NCBI GenBank assembly: GCA_018400755.1
Contig: JAGYLU010000007.1
Coordinates: forward strand, 1 to 49,836
Length of the DNA: 49,836 bases
Source of the DNA: Acholeplasmataceae bacterium
GTDB lineage: Bacteria; Bacillota_I; Bacilli_A; Acholeplasmatales; Acholeplasmataceae
Direction: 5' to 3'
The position numbers and the translations under genes were made by a program. Below, one piece after another: positions 41,505 through 49,836 of this stretch (position 1 is its first letter; every line of letters begins with the position of its first letter). Under the pieces are notes generated by a model. It saw only the letters and a program-made list of their open reading frames with translations, was not told the DNA's origin and did no database searches.

Positions 41505-43679
41505 TTATTCGCCAGCGTTGTGGGTATTGATGACGGTGATCAGTTCATCATCGTCATAGACATTGGTCATTTCATAATCGACTTCAACGCCACCTTCGAC
41601 GGATGTGTAGACATAACCATCGATCTCATTGCCGGTTCTGGTGCTGATGACGTTGTTGGTGCTGATGATCCAAGCGGTACCGACTGGCGTGATGACGATA
41701 CCAATCGATGAGGCGCCACCACTGGACTTCTGACCGAGGATGGTGGCAAAGCCACCTTCTTTGGCCATCGCAGCCATCAGATTGGCAGCACTGAAGGTCA
41801 CTGAGGATGTGGTGATGAACCAGTTGTAATCGTAGGCAACATAGTCACTTTCGATGTAATAGGTGACAGCTGAGTTGTCAGCCGGATTCTGGGAATGATA
41901 CTGGAAGGTCTCTTCGGTCATGTATCCGAAGATCCTGAAGACGGCGCCGACGTTACCACCGGTATTGTAAGCAAGGTCGATCACGACGTTTTCAACGGTT
42001 GCCGGGAAACTGTCAAGCACGCGCTTGACGGCATCAGGGGTGTTGACATCGAAACCTTCAAGGTAGATGATGCCGGTCTTGCCGTCATCGATGACGCGGG
42101 ATTCCGGAATCGCATCAAGGGATCCGAACTTGGCTTCAAGAAGATCCTGAACCGCCCATAGGCCCTGATAGAAGGCTTGGACCCGTGGTCCGAGCTGTGA
42201 GAGGCTGGTGAGCGGAATGTCATAGGTCGGCTGGGCGAAGTAGCCGGGGAAGGCATGTGACGTATGAAGATCGTCAAGGCCATTGGCAATCGCAAAGAGG
42301 GTTTCATACATACGGGCCGTGGTGCGGACAATCAGTTCGTCAGCAAACGGTTCGATGACATCATAATAGGTTTCAACCCCACGTTCTTCCTTCAGACCAT
42401 AGAAATAGTCAAGGGCAAGCGCGAGGAAGTGATAGTTTGCTTCCTTGAACGCACGGGATGGGGATGTGCCATTGAAGGATGAGGTCTTGATCTCATTGAT
42501 GACCGTCTGGTCATCACGGCTGAAGGTGTCAAAACCAACCAAGGCGTCACCATTGTAGTAGACGTCATAATAGGCACCACCGACGAAGAGCAGGTTCGCA
42601 ACATGAACCGGCATCAGGTATTCGCCGTTTTCAATGACGAGGTCGATGCGGTAGTTGTTAAGGTCGATCGTGACACTTTCGGCATCCACTTCATCAGCAT
42701 CAACATAGTTGAGTCCTTCGCCAAATTCGGTTTCGGTCGATGAGATGTAATACTCAAAGAATGAGAAGGTGTTGACGGTGAAGGTGTTGGCAGCGAAATC
42801 GATCACAGCCGATAGGTCTTCTGTGACCATGGTGCCGTCATAGTCTTCATACTCAACGGTGTAGGAAACGGTCAAAACGTCACCATCATAGGTGAAGTCA
42901 ATGATGTCGGTATCGAGCGCACCATCGATCATCGTGATGAATGTTTCAACATCAACGTAAGGCACATCGGTATTGTCAACGAAGTAAACAGCGACTTCCG
43001 CGACATCAGCGACAATGTACTCTTCTGAGGTTGAGGTAAAGGGCAGCAGTTCGAAATCGGTAACAACCGATTCAACACGCGGATCAATTGTGACATCATA
43101 GGTGAAAGTTGTTTGATAATCACCATTTGTGGCACTGACTTGCATGGAGACGACCACTGGATCATCACCAATGGCAGGGGCGATCACGTAACCACGTGGG
43201 GTGATGACACCCGCATCACCGGTTGTCCACGCGAAGGATGTGCCGTTTTCTCCTGATGTCGGGAAGGCATCACCAGGGTTCCATGAGATGGCGGCGATAT
43301 CAAGATTGGCATTGTCCTCATCGGTGGTGTCGGGGATGTACTCGCCGACTACGGTGACCGTGATGGTCTTGGTCCTGGTGTTTCCGGATTCATCGGTGAC
43401 GGTATAGGTCACGTCATAGGTTCCGGCCGTTTGAAGATCAAGCGCTGAGGTATCTACGCTCAGATCAGCGGTGACGTCACCGTCAACGCGGTCAAAGGCG
43501 GTCGCACCTTCTAAGAAATCAGGCAGTTCACTGCCGATCACATACTCGAAATCCTCAACACCACTGATGACCGGCGCGATTCGGTCGAGGCTTGGATCAT
43601 AATCCTCGCAGGCCGCGAGAACGAGCACGCTGGCGGTGATCAGGAAGATGAAAGCGATACGTTTGAACATATGTCTCAT
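41505..43679 (-). CDS. S41-family protease lipoprotein with Ig-like domains
   Basis: 724 residues. Lipobox LAAC (Cys24) is followed by a bacterial Ig-like domain (DUF5011-type: GTYDVTYTVTDESGNTRTKT) at about 36-111, a second atypical Ig-like domain (about 125-198), and a C-terminal S41 peptidase domain. The catalytic Ser lies in TTSSVTFSAANL and the Lys in LGQKSSGGASS. There is no PDZ domain. It would act at the cell surface on proteins or long peptides, possibly feeding Opp (inference). Monocistronic, with its own promoter. Confidence 0.85.
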   Translation of the reverse strand: MRHMFKRIAFIFLITASVLVLAACEDYDPSLDRIAPVISGVEDFEYVIGSELPDFLEGATAFDRVDGDVTADLSVDTSALDLQTAGTYDVTYTVTDESGNTRTKTITVTVVGEYIPDTTDEDNANLDIAAISWNPGDAFPTSGENGTSFAWTTGDAGVITPRGYVIAPAIGDDPVVVSMQVSATNGDYQTTFTYDVTIDPRVESVVTDFELLPFTSTSEEYIVADVAEVAVYFVDNTDVPYVDVETFITMIDGALDTDIIDFTYDGDVLTVSYTVEYEDYDGTMVTEDLSAVIDFAANTFTVNTFSFFEYYISSTETEFGEGLNYVDADEVDAESVTIDLNNYRIDLVIENGEYLMPVHVANLLFVGGAYYDVYYNGDALVGFDTFSRDDQTVINEIKTSSFNGTSPSRAFKEANYHFLALALDYFYGLKEERGVETYYDVIEPFADELIVRTTARMYETLFAIANGLDDLHTSHAFPGYFAQPTYDIPLTSLSQLGPRVQAFYQGLWAVQDLLEAKFGSLDAIPESRVIDDGKTGIIYLEGFDVNTPDAVKRVLDSFPATVENVVIDLAYNTGGNVGAVFRIFGYMTEETFQYHSQNPADNSAVTYYIESDYVAYDYNWFITTSSVTFSAANLMAAMAKEGGFATILGQKSSGGASSIGIVITPVGTAWIISTNNVISTRTGNEIDGYVYTSVEGGVEVDYEMTNVYDDDELITVINTHNAGE

Positions 43680-43714
43680 AAAATGAATTTCCTCCTTGGA
43701 TTGGGCTTGCTTCT

Positions 43715-43742
43715 ATTTTACTTTTTTTTTTGCTTTTGTCAA
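43715..43742 (-). promoter_or_regulatory. Promoter of the S41 lipoprotein gene
   Basis: On the minus strand TTGACA (43737-43742), a 16-base spacer and TAAAAT (43715-43720). Confidence 0.8.
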
Positions 43743-43770
43743 ACAAAAGAATGATGTGTTATCGGGATGA

Positions 43771-43795
43771 AAAAAAGGCGGTTGACCGCCTTTTT
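43771..43795 (-). terminator. Terminator of nifJ
   Basis: AAAGGCGG/CCGCCTTT stem with a four-base loop and seven T on the minus strand. Confidence 0.9.
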
Positions 43796-43815
43796 GACAC
43801 CTTTGTTCCAATGGG

Positions 43816-46800
43816 TTATTCGTCTTCCTGGAGCGAGAAGTCCATTGCGAGATAACGCTGATAGGTCTTCCAACGACGCTTGGCATCGTTTTGGTTGTTG
43901 TTCAGGAGTTCGGCCGCATGATCAGGGTTGATCTGGGCAAGGGCCGCATAACGTGATTCGGAGAGCAGATAGTCGTGGTACTTGTCCCAAACCGGTTTGC
44001 GGGAATCAATCTGAAGCGGATTCTTGCCTTCATCCTCACGACGAGGGTCAAATCTGAATGTCGGCCAATAGCCACATTCGGTCGCAAGCTTCGCCTGGGC
44101 GAAGGAATTGGTGAGACCACCCTTGATGCCGTGTTCGATACAAGGCGCATAAGCGATGATGATCGAAGGTCCTTCATAACTTTCGGCTTCCTTGAATGCT
44201 TTCAAAACCTGGGCACTGGACGCACCATGGGAAATCTGGGCAACATAGACATGACCGTAGGACATCGCCATCAATGCGAGATCCTTCTTCTTGGTCGGTT
44301 TTCCGGACGCGGTGAACTTCGCAATCGAGCCTTTGGGAGCTGATTTCGAGCTTTGTCCTCCGGTGTTGGAGTAAACTTCGGTATCTAGGACCAGGATATT
44401 GACATCTTCCTGGTTGGCGATGACGTGGTCGATCCCACCATAACCGATGTCATAAGCCCAACCGTCACCACCCATGATCCACTGCGAGATCTTGACAAAG
44501 TAATCTTTGAGTGAGAGCAGTTCCTTGGCGTACGGGGCGTCGATCTTTTCAAGTTCGGCGACCATCAGCTTTTGGAGTTCCCTGGTCTTCAAAGCGCTCT
44601 TGCGGTGTTCAATCCATGACTCGGAATGAGCCTTGAGTGCCTCTGGCATCTCTTCCATGTGATCAATCAACAGGGTCTGGATCCGGTCTCTCATGGTTTC
44701 ATAGGCAATTCGCATACCAAAGCCAAATTCAGCATTATCCTCGAAGAGTGAGTTGGCCCATGCGGGTCCAAAACCTTCGGGGTTTGTGGTATAGGGGGTG
44801 GCTGGGAATGAACCACCATAGATGGACGTACAACCGGTGGCGTTGGCAAACACCATATGGTCTCCAAAGAGCTGGGTCAAGGCCTTGATGTAGGAGGTTT
44901 CCCCACAACCGGCACAGGCGCCGCTGAATTCAAAGAGTGGTTGTTTGAAGCTCAGGTTCTTCGGTGTGTCCGTGCCCATATCCTTATAGGTCACTTCATT
45001 GAAGAAGTAATCAGCGGTTTGTTGTGAGCCAATGGAAAGCTGTTCGCCAATCGGGGTCATGACAAGCGATTTCTCCTTGGTTGGACAGACCTGGACGCAG
45101 ACGCCGCACTCCGTACAATCAAGAGTTGAGATCTGGATCGCAAACTTATAACCTTCCATGCCCTTGCCTTTGGCATCGAGGAACTTCGTACCCTCGGGGG
45201 CATTGGCGACTTCATTCTCATCAACCAGGAATGAACGGATGACCGCATGCGGACATGCGAAGACGCAGTTGTTACACTGGATACAATTTTCTTCTTTCCA
45301 CATTGGAACAAAGTTTGCGATACCGCGTTTTTCGTAAGCGGTTGATCCTGCTTCCATATGGGCATCTTCGTATCCGAGGAATGCGCTGACCGGAAGTGAG
45401 TCACCTTCGATGGCGTTGACGATATCGGCGATCTTCCTGACAAAATCAGGCCGTGTGTCGCGGAAATCAGTCTCATCCTCGAGCGTTGCCCATGCGGGAT
45501 CGACATCCACCTTGACAAGATGCTTGTATCCGGCGTCGATGGCTTCACTATTCATCTGAAGAATGGCCTCGCCCTTACGACCATAGGTCTTCTTGGCGTA
45601 TTCCTTCATGTACATGTTCGCCTGATCAGCGGACATGAGGTATTCATTCAATTTGAAGAATGCGGACTGCATGATGGTGTTGATCCGTCTTCCAAGACCA
45701 ATCTCATAAGCAAGATCCATCGCATTGATGATGTAGAATTTCGCATTCTTCTGTGCCAACTGGCGTTTGACCTTGTTTGGAAGCAAGGTTTCAATCTCTT
45801 CTTTTGGCACAGCCGTGTTCAAGAGGAATGTTCCACCATGACGAAGCCCTTTGAGCATGTCATACTTCGAGAGATATGTGTCAGTTGAACATGAGACGAA
45901 ATGGGGATAGTTCACAAGGTAAGTCGAACGGATCGGCTTCTTGGAGAAACGGACGTGCATCCGGGTGACACCGCCAGCCTTCTTCGAGTCATAGGATGAA
46001 TAAGCCTGGGAGAAAAGATCGGTGTGATCGCCGACAATCTTCGTGATGTTCTTGGTCGCGCCGACTGTCCCATCGGAGCCTAGTCCGAAGAAGAGAAGCT
46101 CAGTGGCATCCTTATCTTCGATATCAAGGCCTGTCTTCACGGTCAAAGAGGTGTGTGAGACATCATCATTGATTCCCACTGAGAAGCTGTCTTTTTGTTC
46201 CCCGGCGAGGTTTTCATAGACGGCATGGATCATCGGAGGTGTTGTATCCTTTGATGAGAGACCATAGCGTCCACCAATGATGACAGGACGGTCCTCATGG
46301 TTGTAGTAAATTGATTTGACGTCCAGATAAAGCGGTTCTCCGACACTGCCCGGTTCAATGGTCCGGTCCAGAACAGCGATCCGTTTGACGGTCTTAGGCA
46401 TCGCCTTCATGAAATATTCAGCCGAGAACGGACGATAGAGGTAGACCGCGAGCAAACCGACTTTCTTGCCTTGCTGGTTCAGATAATCAACGGTTTCCTT
46501 TGCGGAATCGACGACCGAACCCATGGCAATGATCACATCAGTCGCTTCTTTGTCGCCATAGAAGACGAACGGCGCATACTCACGACCGGTGACCTTCGAG
46601 ATCTCAGCCATATAGTCGTTGACGATGTCTGGAACCTTGTCATAATGGGATGCCTGAAGCACCCTGGTCTGGAAATAGACGTCATCACTTTGCGCGGTGC
46701 CTCTGGTGACAGGATGCGCAGGGTTCAAGCCCTTTGCACGGAACTGTTTTACGGCTTCGCGGTCAAGGAGACGGTCAAAGACATCATAATCGATCACTTC

Positions 46801-47355
46801 AATCGAATTGACTTCGTGTGATGTTCTGAAGCCATCAAAGAAATGGACAAACGGAATGCTGCTCTTGATGGCAGCCAAATGGGCGACACCACCGAGATCC
46901 ATCGTTGCCTGGACCGAGGATGATGCGATCATCGCGAATCCGGTCTGACGGGCGGCCATGACGTCCTGATGGTCACCAAAGATCGAAAGCGCTTGGGCGG
47001 CCAGACTGCGGGCCGCGACGTGAATGACGCCCGGAAGCAGTTGTCCGGCAATCTTGTACATGTTTGGAACCTTCAGAAGAAGTCCCTGTGATGCGGTGTA
47101 TGTCGTTGTGAGAACACCCATCTGCAATGAGCCATGAACCGTTCCCGCGGCCCCTGCCTCACTTTGCATCTCAATGATTTTCACTGGCATGCCGAATAGA
47201 TTCTTTTTGCCTTGTGAAGCCCATAAGTCGACGTATTGCGCCATGGGCGAGGATGGTGTGATCGGGTAAATCCCGGCCACTTCGGTAAATGCGTACGAGC
47301 AATAAGCCGCCGCTTCGTTACCATCCATCGAATGGATCTGTTTTGCTGCAACCAT
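43816..47355 (-). CDS. nifJ: Pyruvate:ferredoxin (flavodoxin) oxidoreductase
   Basis: 1179-residue single-chain PFOR converting pyruvate and CoA to acetyl-CoA, CO2 and reduced ferredoxin. The N-terminal domain starts with YPITPSSPMAQ (pyruvate binding). Two [4Fe-4S] motifs are present (CIQCNNCVFACPHA; CTECGVCVQVCPTKEK), and the TPP domain has ACAGCGE (proximal cluster), GGDGWAYDIGYGG and EVYSNTGGQSSK. Oxygen-sensitive, and it indicates fermentative anaerobic metabolism. It follows bcp by 21 bases and shares its promoter; its clusters presumably come from SUF. Confidence 0.98.
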   Translation of the reverse strand: MVAAKQIHSMDGNEAAAYCSYAFTEVAGIYPITPSSPMAQYVDLWASQGKKNLFGMPVKIIEMQSEAGAAGTVHGSLQMGVLTTTYTASQGLLLKVPNMYKIAGQLLPGVIHVAARSLAAQALSIFGDHQDVMAARQTGFAMIASSSVQATMDLGGVAHLAAIKSSIPFVHFFDGFRTSHEVNSIEVIDYDVFDRLLDREAVKQFRAKGLNPAHPVTRGTAQSDDVYFQTRVLQASHYDKVPDIVNDYMAEISKVTGREYAPFVFYGDKEATDVIIAMGSVVDSAKETVDYLNQQGKKVGLLAVYLYRPFSAEYFMKAMPKTVKRIAVLDRTIEPGSVGEPLYLDVKSIYYNHEDRPVIIGGRYGLSSKDTTPPMIHAVYENLAGEQKDSFSVGINDDVSHTSLTVKTGLDIEDKDATELLFFGLGSDGTVGATKNITKIVGDHTDLFSQAYSSYDSKKAGGVTRMHVRFSKKPIRSTYLVNYPHFVSCSTDTYLSKYDMLKGLRHGGTFLLNTAVPKEEIETLLPNKVKRQLAQKNAKFYIINAMDLAYEIGLGRRINTIMQSAFFKLNEYLMSADQANMYMKEYAKKTYGRKGEAILQMNSEAIDAGYKHLVKVDVDPAWATLEDETDFRDTRPDFVRKIADIVNAIEGDSLPVSAFLGYEDAHMEAGSTAYEKRGIANFVPMWKEENCIQCNNCVFACPHAVIRSFLVDENEVANAPEGTKFLDAKGKGMEGYKFAIQISTLDCTECGVCVQVCPTKEKSLVMTPIGEQLSIGSQQTADYFFNEVTYKDMGTDTPKNLSFKQPLFEFSGACAGCGETSYIKALTQLFGDHMVFANATGCTSIYGGSFPATPYTTNPEGFGPAWANSLFEDNAEFGFGMRIAYETMRDRIQTLLIDHMEEMPEALKAHSESWIEHRKSALKTRELQKLMVAELEKIDAPYAKELLSLKDYFVKISQWIMGGDGWAYDIGYGGIDHVIANQEDVNILVLDTEVYSNTGGQSSKSAPKGSIAKFTASGKPTKKKDLALMAMSYGHVYVAQISHGASSAQVLKAFKEAESYEGPSIIIAYAPCIEHGIKGGLTNSFAQAKLATECGYWPTFRFDPRREDEGKNPLQIDSRKPVWDKYHDYLLSESRYAALAQINPDHAAELLNNNQNDAKRRWKTYQRYLAMDFSLQEDE

Positions 47356-47376
47356 GTTGATAACTCCCTTCTTTTC

Positions 47377-47838
47377 CTATATCGTTTGTAGTGCTTTGAT
47401 AATATCAGATGCGTTTGAAGCTGGTGATGCTTTTTCAAACACATGTGTGATGACACCTTGCTCATCCAAAACAAAGGTTGAGCGGCTCATCCCCATATAT
47501 GCCTTGCCATACATCTTCTTTTCAACCCACGTGCCAAACTGGTTGGCGACCATGAGGTCCTCATCGGAGAGAAGAATGAACGGCAAATCATATTTCTTGG
47601 CAAATTTCAAATGACTCTCGGGCGAATCCTTGCTGATCCCGATCACGACGACATCGCTGCCTTTGAAGGCATCATAAGCGTCTCTGAAGGCACACGCCTG
47701 CGTTGTACATCCGGGTGTGTCGTCCTTCGGATAAAAATACAAAACGACTTTGCGCCCGGCATAGTCGGAGAGTCTGTGCATGACCTGATGGGCATCAGGC
47801 AACTGAAAATCCTTGACTTTTGTCCCAACGTTAAGCAT
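47377..47838 (-). CDS. bcp: Thiol peroxidase Bcp (peroxiredoxin Q)
   Basis: 153 residues. The peroxidatic and resolving cysteines are in TPGCTTQACAFRD, five residues apart as in atypical 2-Cys Bcp. It reduces hydrogen and organic peroxides with thioredoxin. The ATG at 47838 follows AGGAGG; ten upstream in-frame codons precede the ribosome-binding site. It is first in a two-gene unit with the oxygen-sensitive PFOR, a sensible protective pairing (inference). Confidence 0.94.
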   Translation of the reverse strand: MLNVGTKVKDFQLPDAHQVMHRLSDYAGRKVVLYFYPKDDTPGCTTQACAFRDAYDAFKGSDVVVIGISKDSPESHLKFAKKYDLPFILLSDEDLMVANQFGTWVEKKMYGKAYMGMSRSTFVLDEQGVITHVFEKASPASNASDIIKALQTI

Positions 47839-47876
47839 CTTTGGCCTCCTAAATCGCATACGTCTCAATCATTGTT

Positions 47877-47882
47877 ATTATA
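47877..47882 (-). promoter_or_regulatory. Extended -10 of bcp-nifJ
   Basis: TGTTATAAT on the minus strand about 40 bases before the bcp start; a poor TTATTG serves as -35. Confidence 0.65.
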
Positions 47883-47911
47883 ACACGTTTGCGGCAACAA
47901 TAACACCCATA

Positions 47912-47969
47912 TTTCATGAATTTTCATACCATTTTCATTGTTTGAAATGTTTCTATTTCATCATTTCAT
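47912..47969. repeat. Phased TTTCAT repeats upstream of bcp-nifJ
   Basis: TTTCAT occurs at 47912, 47922, 47933, 47956 and 47964, with an inverted TGAAAT at 47943. The first four elements are about 10-11 bases apart, one helical turn. The array begins about 30 bases upstream of the -10 box. Confidence 0.6.
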
Positions 47970-47994
47970 CACGCTCAATATGAAACCATCAACT

Positions 47995-48020
47995 AAAAAA
48001 GACCTCCGTTTCCGGAAGTC
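47995..48020 (-). terminator. Terminator of the AraC/GyrI-like unit
   Basis: GACTTCCG/CGGAGGTC stem (with G-T pairs) and six T on the minus strand. Confidence 0.75.
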
Positions 48021-48059
48021 AGCCTGATGATTCTTAGATGCGAAGAACACGTGACAAAC

Positions 48060-48548
48060 TCAACGTTCGATCGGGATATATATGTCTGTGATACTCTTGT
48101 CCTGTGCGTTTCTTGGTGGTTTGGTGATGTACATCTCGAATGGGGCATGGTCTCTTGGTTTTTCCTGACTCTTGAGCACATACTCATGAACCATGTATGT
48201 CCATGCCTCTCCATATTCGGTCCGTTTGAGTTCAAATCGACCGACCGCGTATGTGCCCTTGATGTCCATGATGGTGATCTCATCGTCATCAATGTTGTTG
48301 ATTGACTCAGAAATGCTCATCGCCACACTTGTCCGCAGGTTCTTTTGAGCGGTCATAAAGGGATTGTCATGATAGATTGTCATGACTTTGGTCTGATCTT
48401 CCACGATCATATTGTGTTTTTGGGCATAACTCAGCAGTCTTTGGTATAATGCCTGACTGTTTTTCCTGAATTCAAGATATGTTCCTTTGAATCTAAGATA
48501 CATCACCCGCAAATCAATTGTCTGAATTGTGATATCCGGTTTGTTCAT
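48060..48548 (-). CDS. GyrI-like effector-binding domain protein
   Basis: 162 residues. It starts MNKPDITIQTIDLRVMYLRF, followed by a GTYLEFRKNSQALYQRLLSY-like segment, the SOUL/GyrI ligand-binding fold usually fused C-terminally to AraC-type HTHs. Here it is a separate reading frame directly after an HTH-only gene, starting at ATG 48548 behind GGAG (ATG 48569 is possible). Either a two-subunit regulator or a frameshifted fusion. The ligand is unknown, typically hydrophobic cationic compounds. Confidence 0.75.
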   Translation of the reverse strand: MNKPDITIQTIDLRVMYLRFKGTYLEFRKNSQALYQRLLSYAQKHNMIVEDQTKVMTIYHDNPFMTAQKNLRTSVAMSISESINNIDDDEITIMDIKGTYAVGRFELKRTEYGEAWTYMVHEYVLKSQEKPRDHAPFEMYITKPPRNAQDKSITDIYIPIER

Positions 48549-48573
48549 CTGATCATCTCCGATGTCCATCTTA

Positions 48574-48930
48574 TCATAGGGTTCCAGCCTGATTCTTGAC
48601 ATTTCTTGCTGATCTGAAAACCGAGGGTGACACCAGATAGTGCTTTTTGAAGGCACGGCAATACGCACTGGATTCACTATAGCCATACCTGAATGCGATA
48701 TCCGTCACGCTGATTCCGGGGTTTGTGATCAGAAGCATCGCCGATCGTTCAAGTTTGATCCGCGATATGAATCTATGAATCGTTTCATGCGAATACTTTC
48801 TGAAAATGCGATGAAAATGATATTTGGACATCCCGGCATGGAAAGCGATATCCGAAAGTGAGATCCAGTTCATAAGGTGGCTCTCGATATATTCTTCCGT
48901 TTCGTTGATGACTCTTTTTTGGGTACTCAT
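48574..48930 (-). CDS. AraC-family HTH protein (DNA-binding part only)
   Basis: 118 residues containing only the two AraC helix-turn-helix motifs (LSDIAFHAGMSKYHFHRIFR and ISVTDIAFRYGYSESSAYCR) ending SPSVFRSARN. The start at 48930 follows GGGGAG. AraC proteins with this HTH commonly continue into a GyrI-like effector domain, which here lies just downstream in a different frame. It would bind DNA near its own target, perhaps a neighbouring efflux or stress gene (not in this window). Confidence 0.82.
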   Translation of the reverse strand: MSTQKRVINETEEYIESHLMNWISLSDIAFHAGMSKYHFHRIFRKYSHETIHRFISRIKLERSAMLLITNPGISVTDIAFRYGYSESSAYCRAFKKHYLVSPSVFRSARNVKNQAGTL

Positions 48931-48979
48931 AAACTCGTCTCCCCTAAACAATCAAGTGATAGCAACTGATCAAAAGACA

Positions 48980-49633
48980 TCACAATCCAAGATCCAAAAA
49001 GCCCATCCATGATGGATAGGCCATAAGCATCTTGGCAAAATCAATACAAAACCGCGTATCCTTTTCACCAAGCACCCCCCGATCATATGAGTGCGTCTCA
49101 TTCATCTTGTTGATCTCAATAGACATTGTTTTCGGATGGGCCTGAGAGACAAGAGCGACAGAACGGTATCCGGCTTCATAGAACATCCTCGCCGCAATCG
49201 GTCCGACGCCATTGATGCGCACCAAGTCACATAAGCACCATAACGGGTCATCTGATGCTTGCTGATGGTTTTCATGATACTCATAAGAATTCATGATTCC
49301 CGATAATGCCAATTGTTTGATGTGATCGCCACTGATTCCAGGGAATTGTGACAATGGCACCGGTTTTTGGATCATACTGCCGATTTCACGTTTGAGAATG
49401 ACGAGATAATCTTGGGGAATTCGGGTAAACTCTTTCAATTCGGTCATTTTCGTCGTCGATGACAGACATTTTCTGAGTTGGTCAACATCAGAGATGCCAT
49501 ATGCCATGAGTTGATTAAAGTGCTCGTCAATATGATCCTTGAGGATTATTCTGCTTGGCAATAGATTCTGATTCTTCAACAAAGCCATGTAATCTGTCAT
49601 GGAAAGAAGCGACAGATTCAAATGATAAGACAT
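48980..49633 (-). CDS. Helix-hairpin-helix protein, DUF4332-like
   Basis: 217 residues. A central helical region includes QFPGISGDHIKQLALSGI; near the C-terminus LVRINGVGPIAARMFYEAGY is a helix-hairpin-helix with the GVG turn, as in DUF4332 and DNA-binding proteins. The start at 49633 follows AAGGAG. A terminator-like hairpin (GCCTATCCATC...GGATGGGC, then TTTTT) lies inside its last 14 codons. Likely DNA/RNA-binding or a sensor scaffold; function unknown. Confidence 0.65.
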   Translation of the reverse strand: MSYHLNLSLLSMTDYMALLKNQNLLPSRIILKDHIDEHFNQLMAYGISDVDQLRKCLSSTTKMTELKEFTRIPQDYLVILKREIGSMIQKPVPLSQFPGISGDHIKQLALSGIMNSYEYHENHQQASDDPLWCLCDLVRINGVGPIAARMFYEAGYRSVALVSQAHPKTMSIEINKMNETHSYDRGVLGEKDTRFCIDFAKMLMAYPSWMGFLDLGL

Positions 49634-49743
49634 TTGTTCATCTCCTTCAGCGGTATGCATTCTCTAAGAAAGCAGATATGAGTCACGATGCCACACCTTT
49701 TCTAACTCCATTATGCACGTATTTTGTTTTTTTTAAAGATGCT

Positions 49744-49836
49744 TCATACACGATTTTTTAAGATTTCGTTCTCAAGTTCCAGTTCCTTGATTCTTTTCTC
49801 AAGTGCTTTGATTTCTTTACGGTTGGTCTCTTTGCC
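49744..49836 (-). mobile_element. IS3-family transposase OrfA C-terminus (partial)
   Basis: The last 30 codons of an OrfA-type protein run off the window edge. The leucine zipper EIKALEKRIKELELENEILK is the hallmark of IS3-family OrfA. It stops at 49744-49746. No OrfB reading frame follows on the left, where the helix-hairpin-helix gene begins about 110 bases away, so the element is truncated. Confidence 0.85.

Overview
The window (about 47-48% GC by eye) is a chromosomal housekeeping stretch from a low-GC-style Bacillota bacterium using the standard genetic code: TGA serves as stop throughout and TrpRS sits behind a T-box with a UGG specifier. The gene set (CcpA, Spx, a ComK-like protein, YlbF/YlbG, T-boxes, SUF-type Fe-S assembly, pyruvate:ferredoxin oxidoreductase, ECF folate uptake with a THF riboswitch), very large Opp subunits and many lipoproteins suggest an anaerobic or microaerobic, peptide- and sugar-using relative of the Acholeplasmatales/Izemoplasmatales or a neighbouring Bacillota lineage. 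That placement is inference. No rRNA, tRNA, CRISPR array or prophage was seen. The only mobile-element trace is an IS3-family orfA tail at the right edge.

Layout. 1-5.3 kb: folT with its THF riboswitch, ung, gap, a CYTH phosphatase, two small membrane proteins and an Spx-like regulator with an extra cysteine cluster. 5.3-12 kb: pepF, T-box-trpS, a tyrS-dagK unit behind a Tyr T-box (the middle of tyrS is riddled with frameshifts), and ccpA with a cre-like site over its own promoter. 12-14.3 kb: the rpsP-khpA-rimM-trmD-rplS operon. 14.3-20.6 kb: ylbF-ylbG, def, a thiI-trmH-TIM-barrel operon, a free-methionine-sulfoxide reductase, rpsD with a structured leader, and a SRAP protein. 20.6-23.4 kb: a pgk-(XRE/cupin)-(HPr-like)-tpiA operon. 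23.4-28.1 kb: a ComK-like gene, an orphan MalK/MsmX-type ATPase next to a PucR-type regulator and a palindromic operator, an unknown membrane protein, and two tandem trypsin-fold lipoproteins of which one has lost its catalytic residues. 28.2-33 kb: sufCDSUB. 33.2-40.9 kb: oppABCDF, with large insertions in OppC and OppF. 41-49.8 kb: a split DUF3899-like gene, an S41-protease lipoprotein with Ig-like domains, a bcp-nifJ operon, a split AraC/GyrI regulator, a helix-hairpin-helix (DUF4332-like) protein and the IS3 remnant.

How it fits together. Central carbon flow (gap, pgk, tpiA, PFOR) sits beside catabolite-control parts (CcpA and an HPr-like protein that keeps the regulatory serine). A cre site fully matching the Bacillus consensus lies upstream of the oppA promoter, suggesting that peptide uptake, with PepF downstream, is under carbon control. 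The suf operon supplies clusters for PFOR, and Bcp and fRMsr point to thiol and methionine repair. The most unusual items are the HPr-like protein lacking the Arg-Pro of the phosphotransfer site, the coiled-coil insertion in OppF, the scrambled tyrS, the active/inactive protease pair, the phased TTTCAT repeats upstream of bcp-nifJ, and an unexplained long hairpin between suf and opp. I did not find a clearly new multi-gene system.
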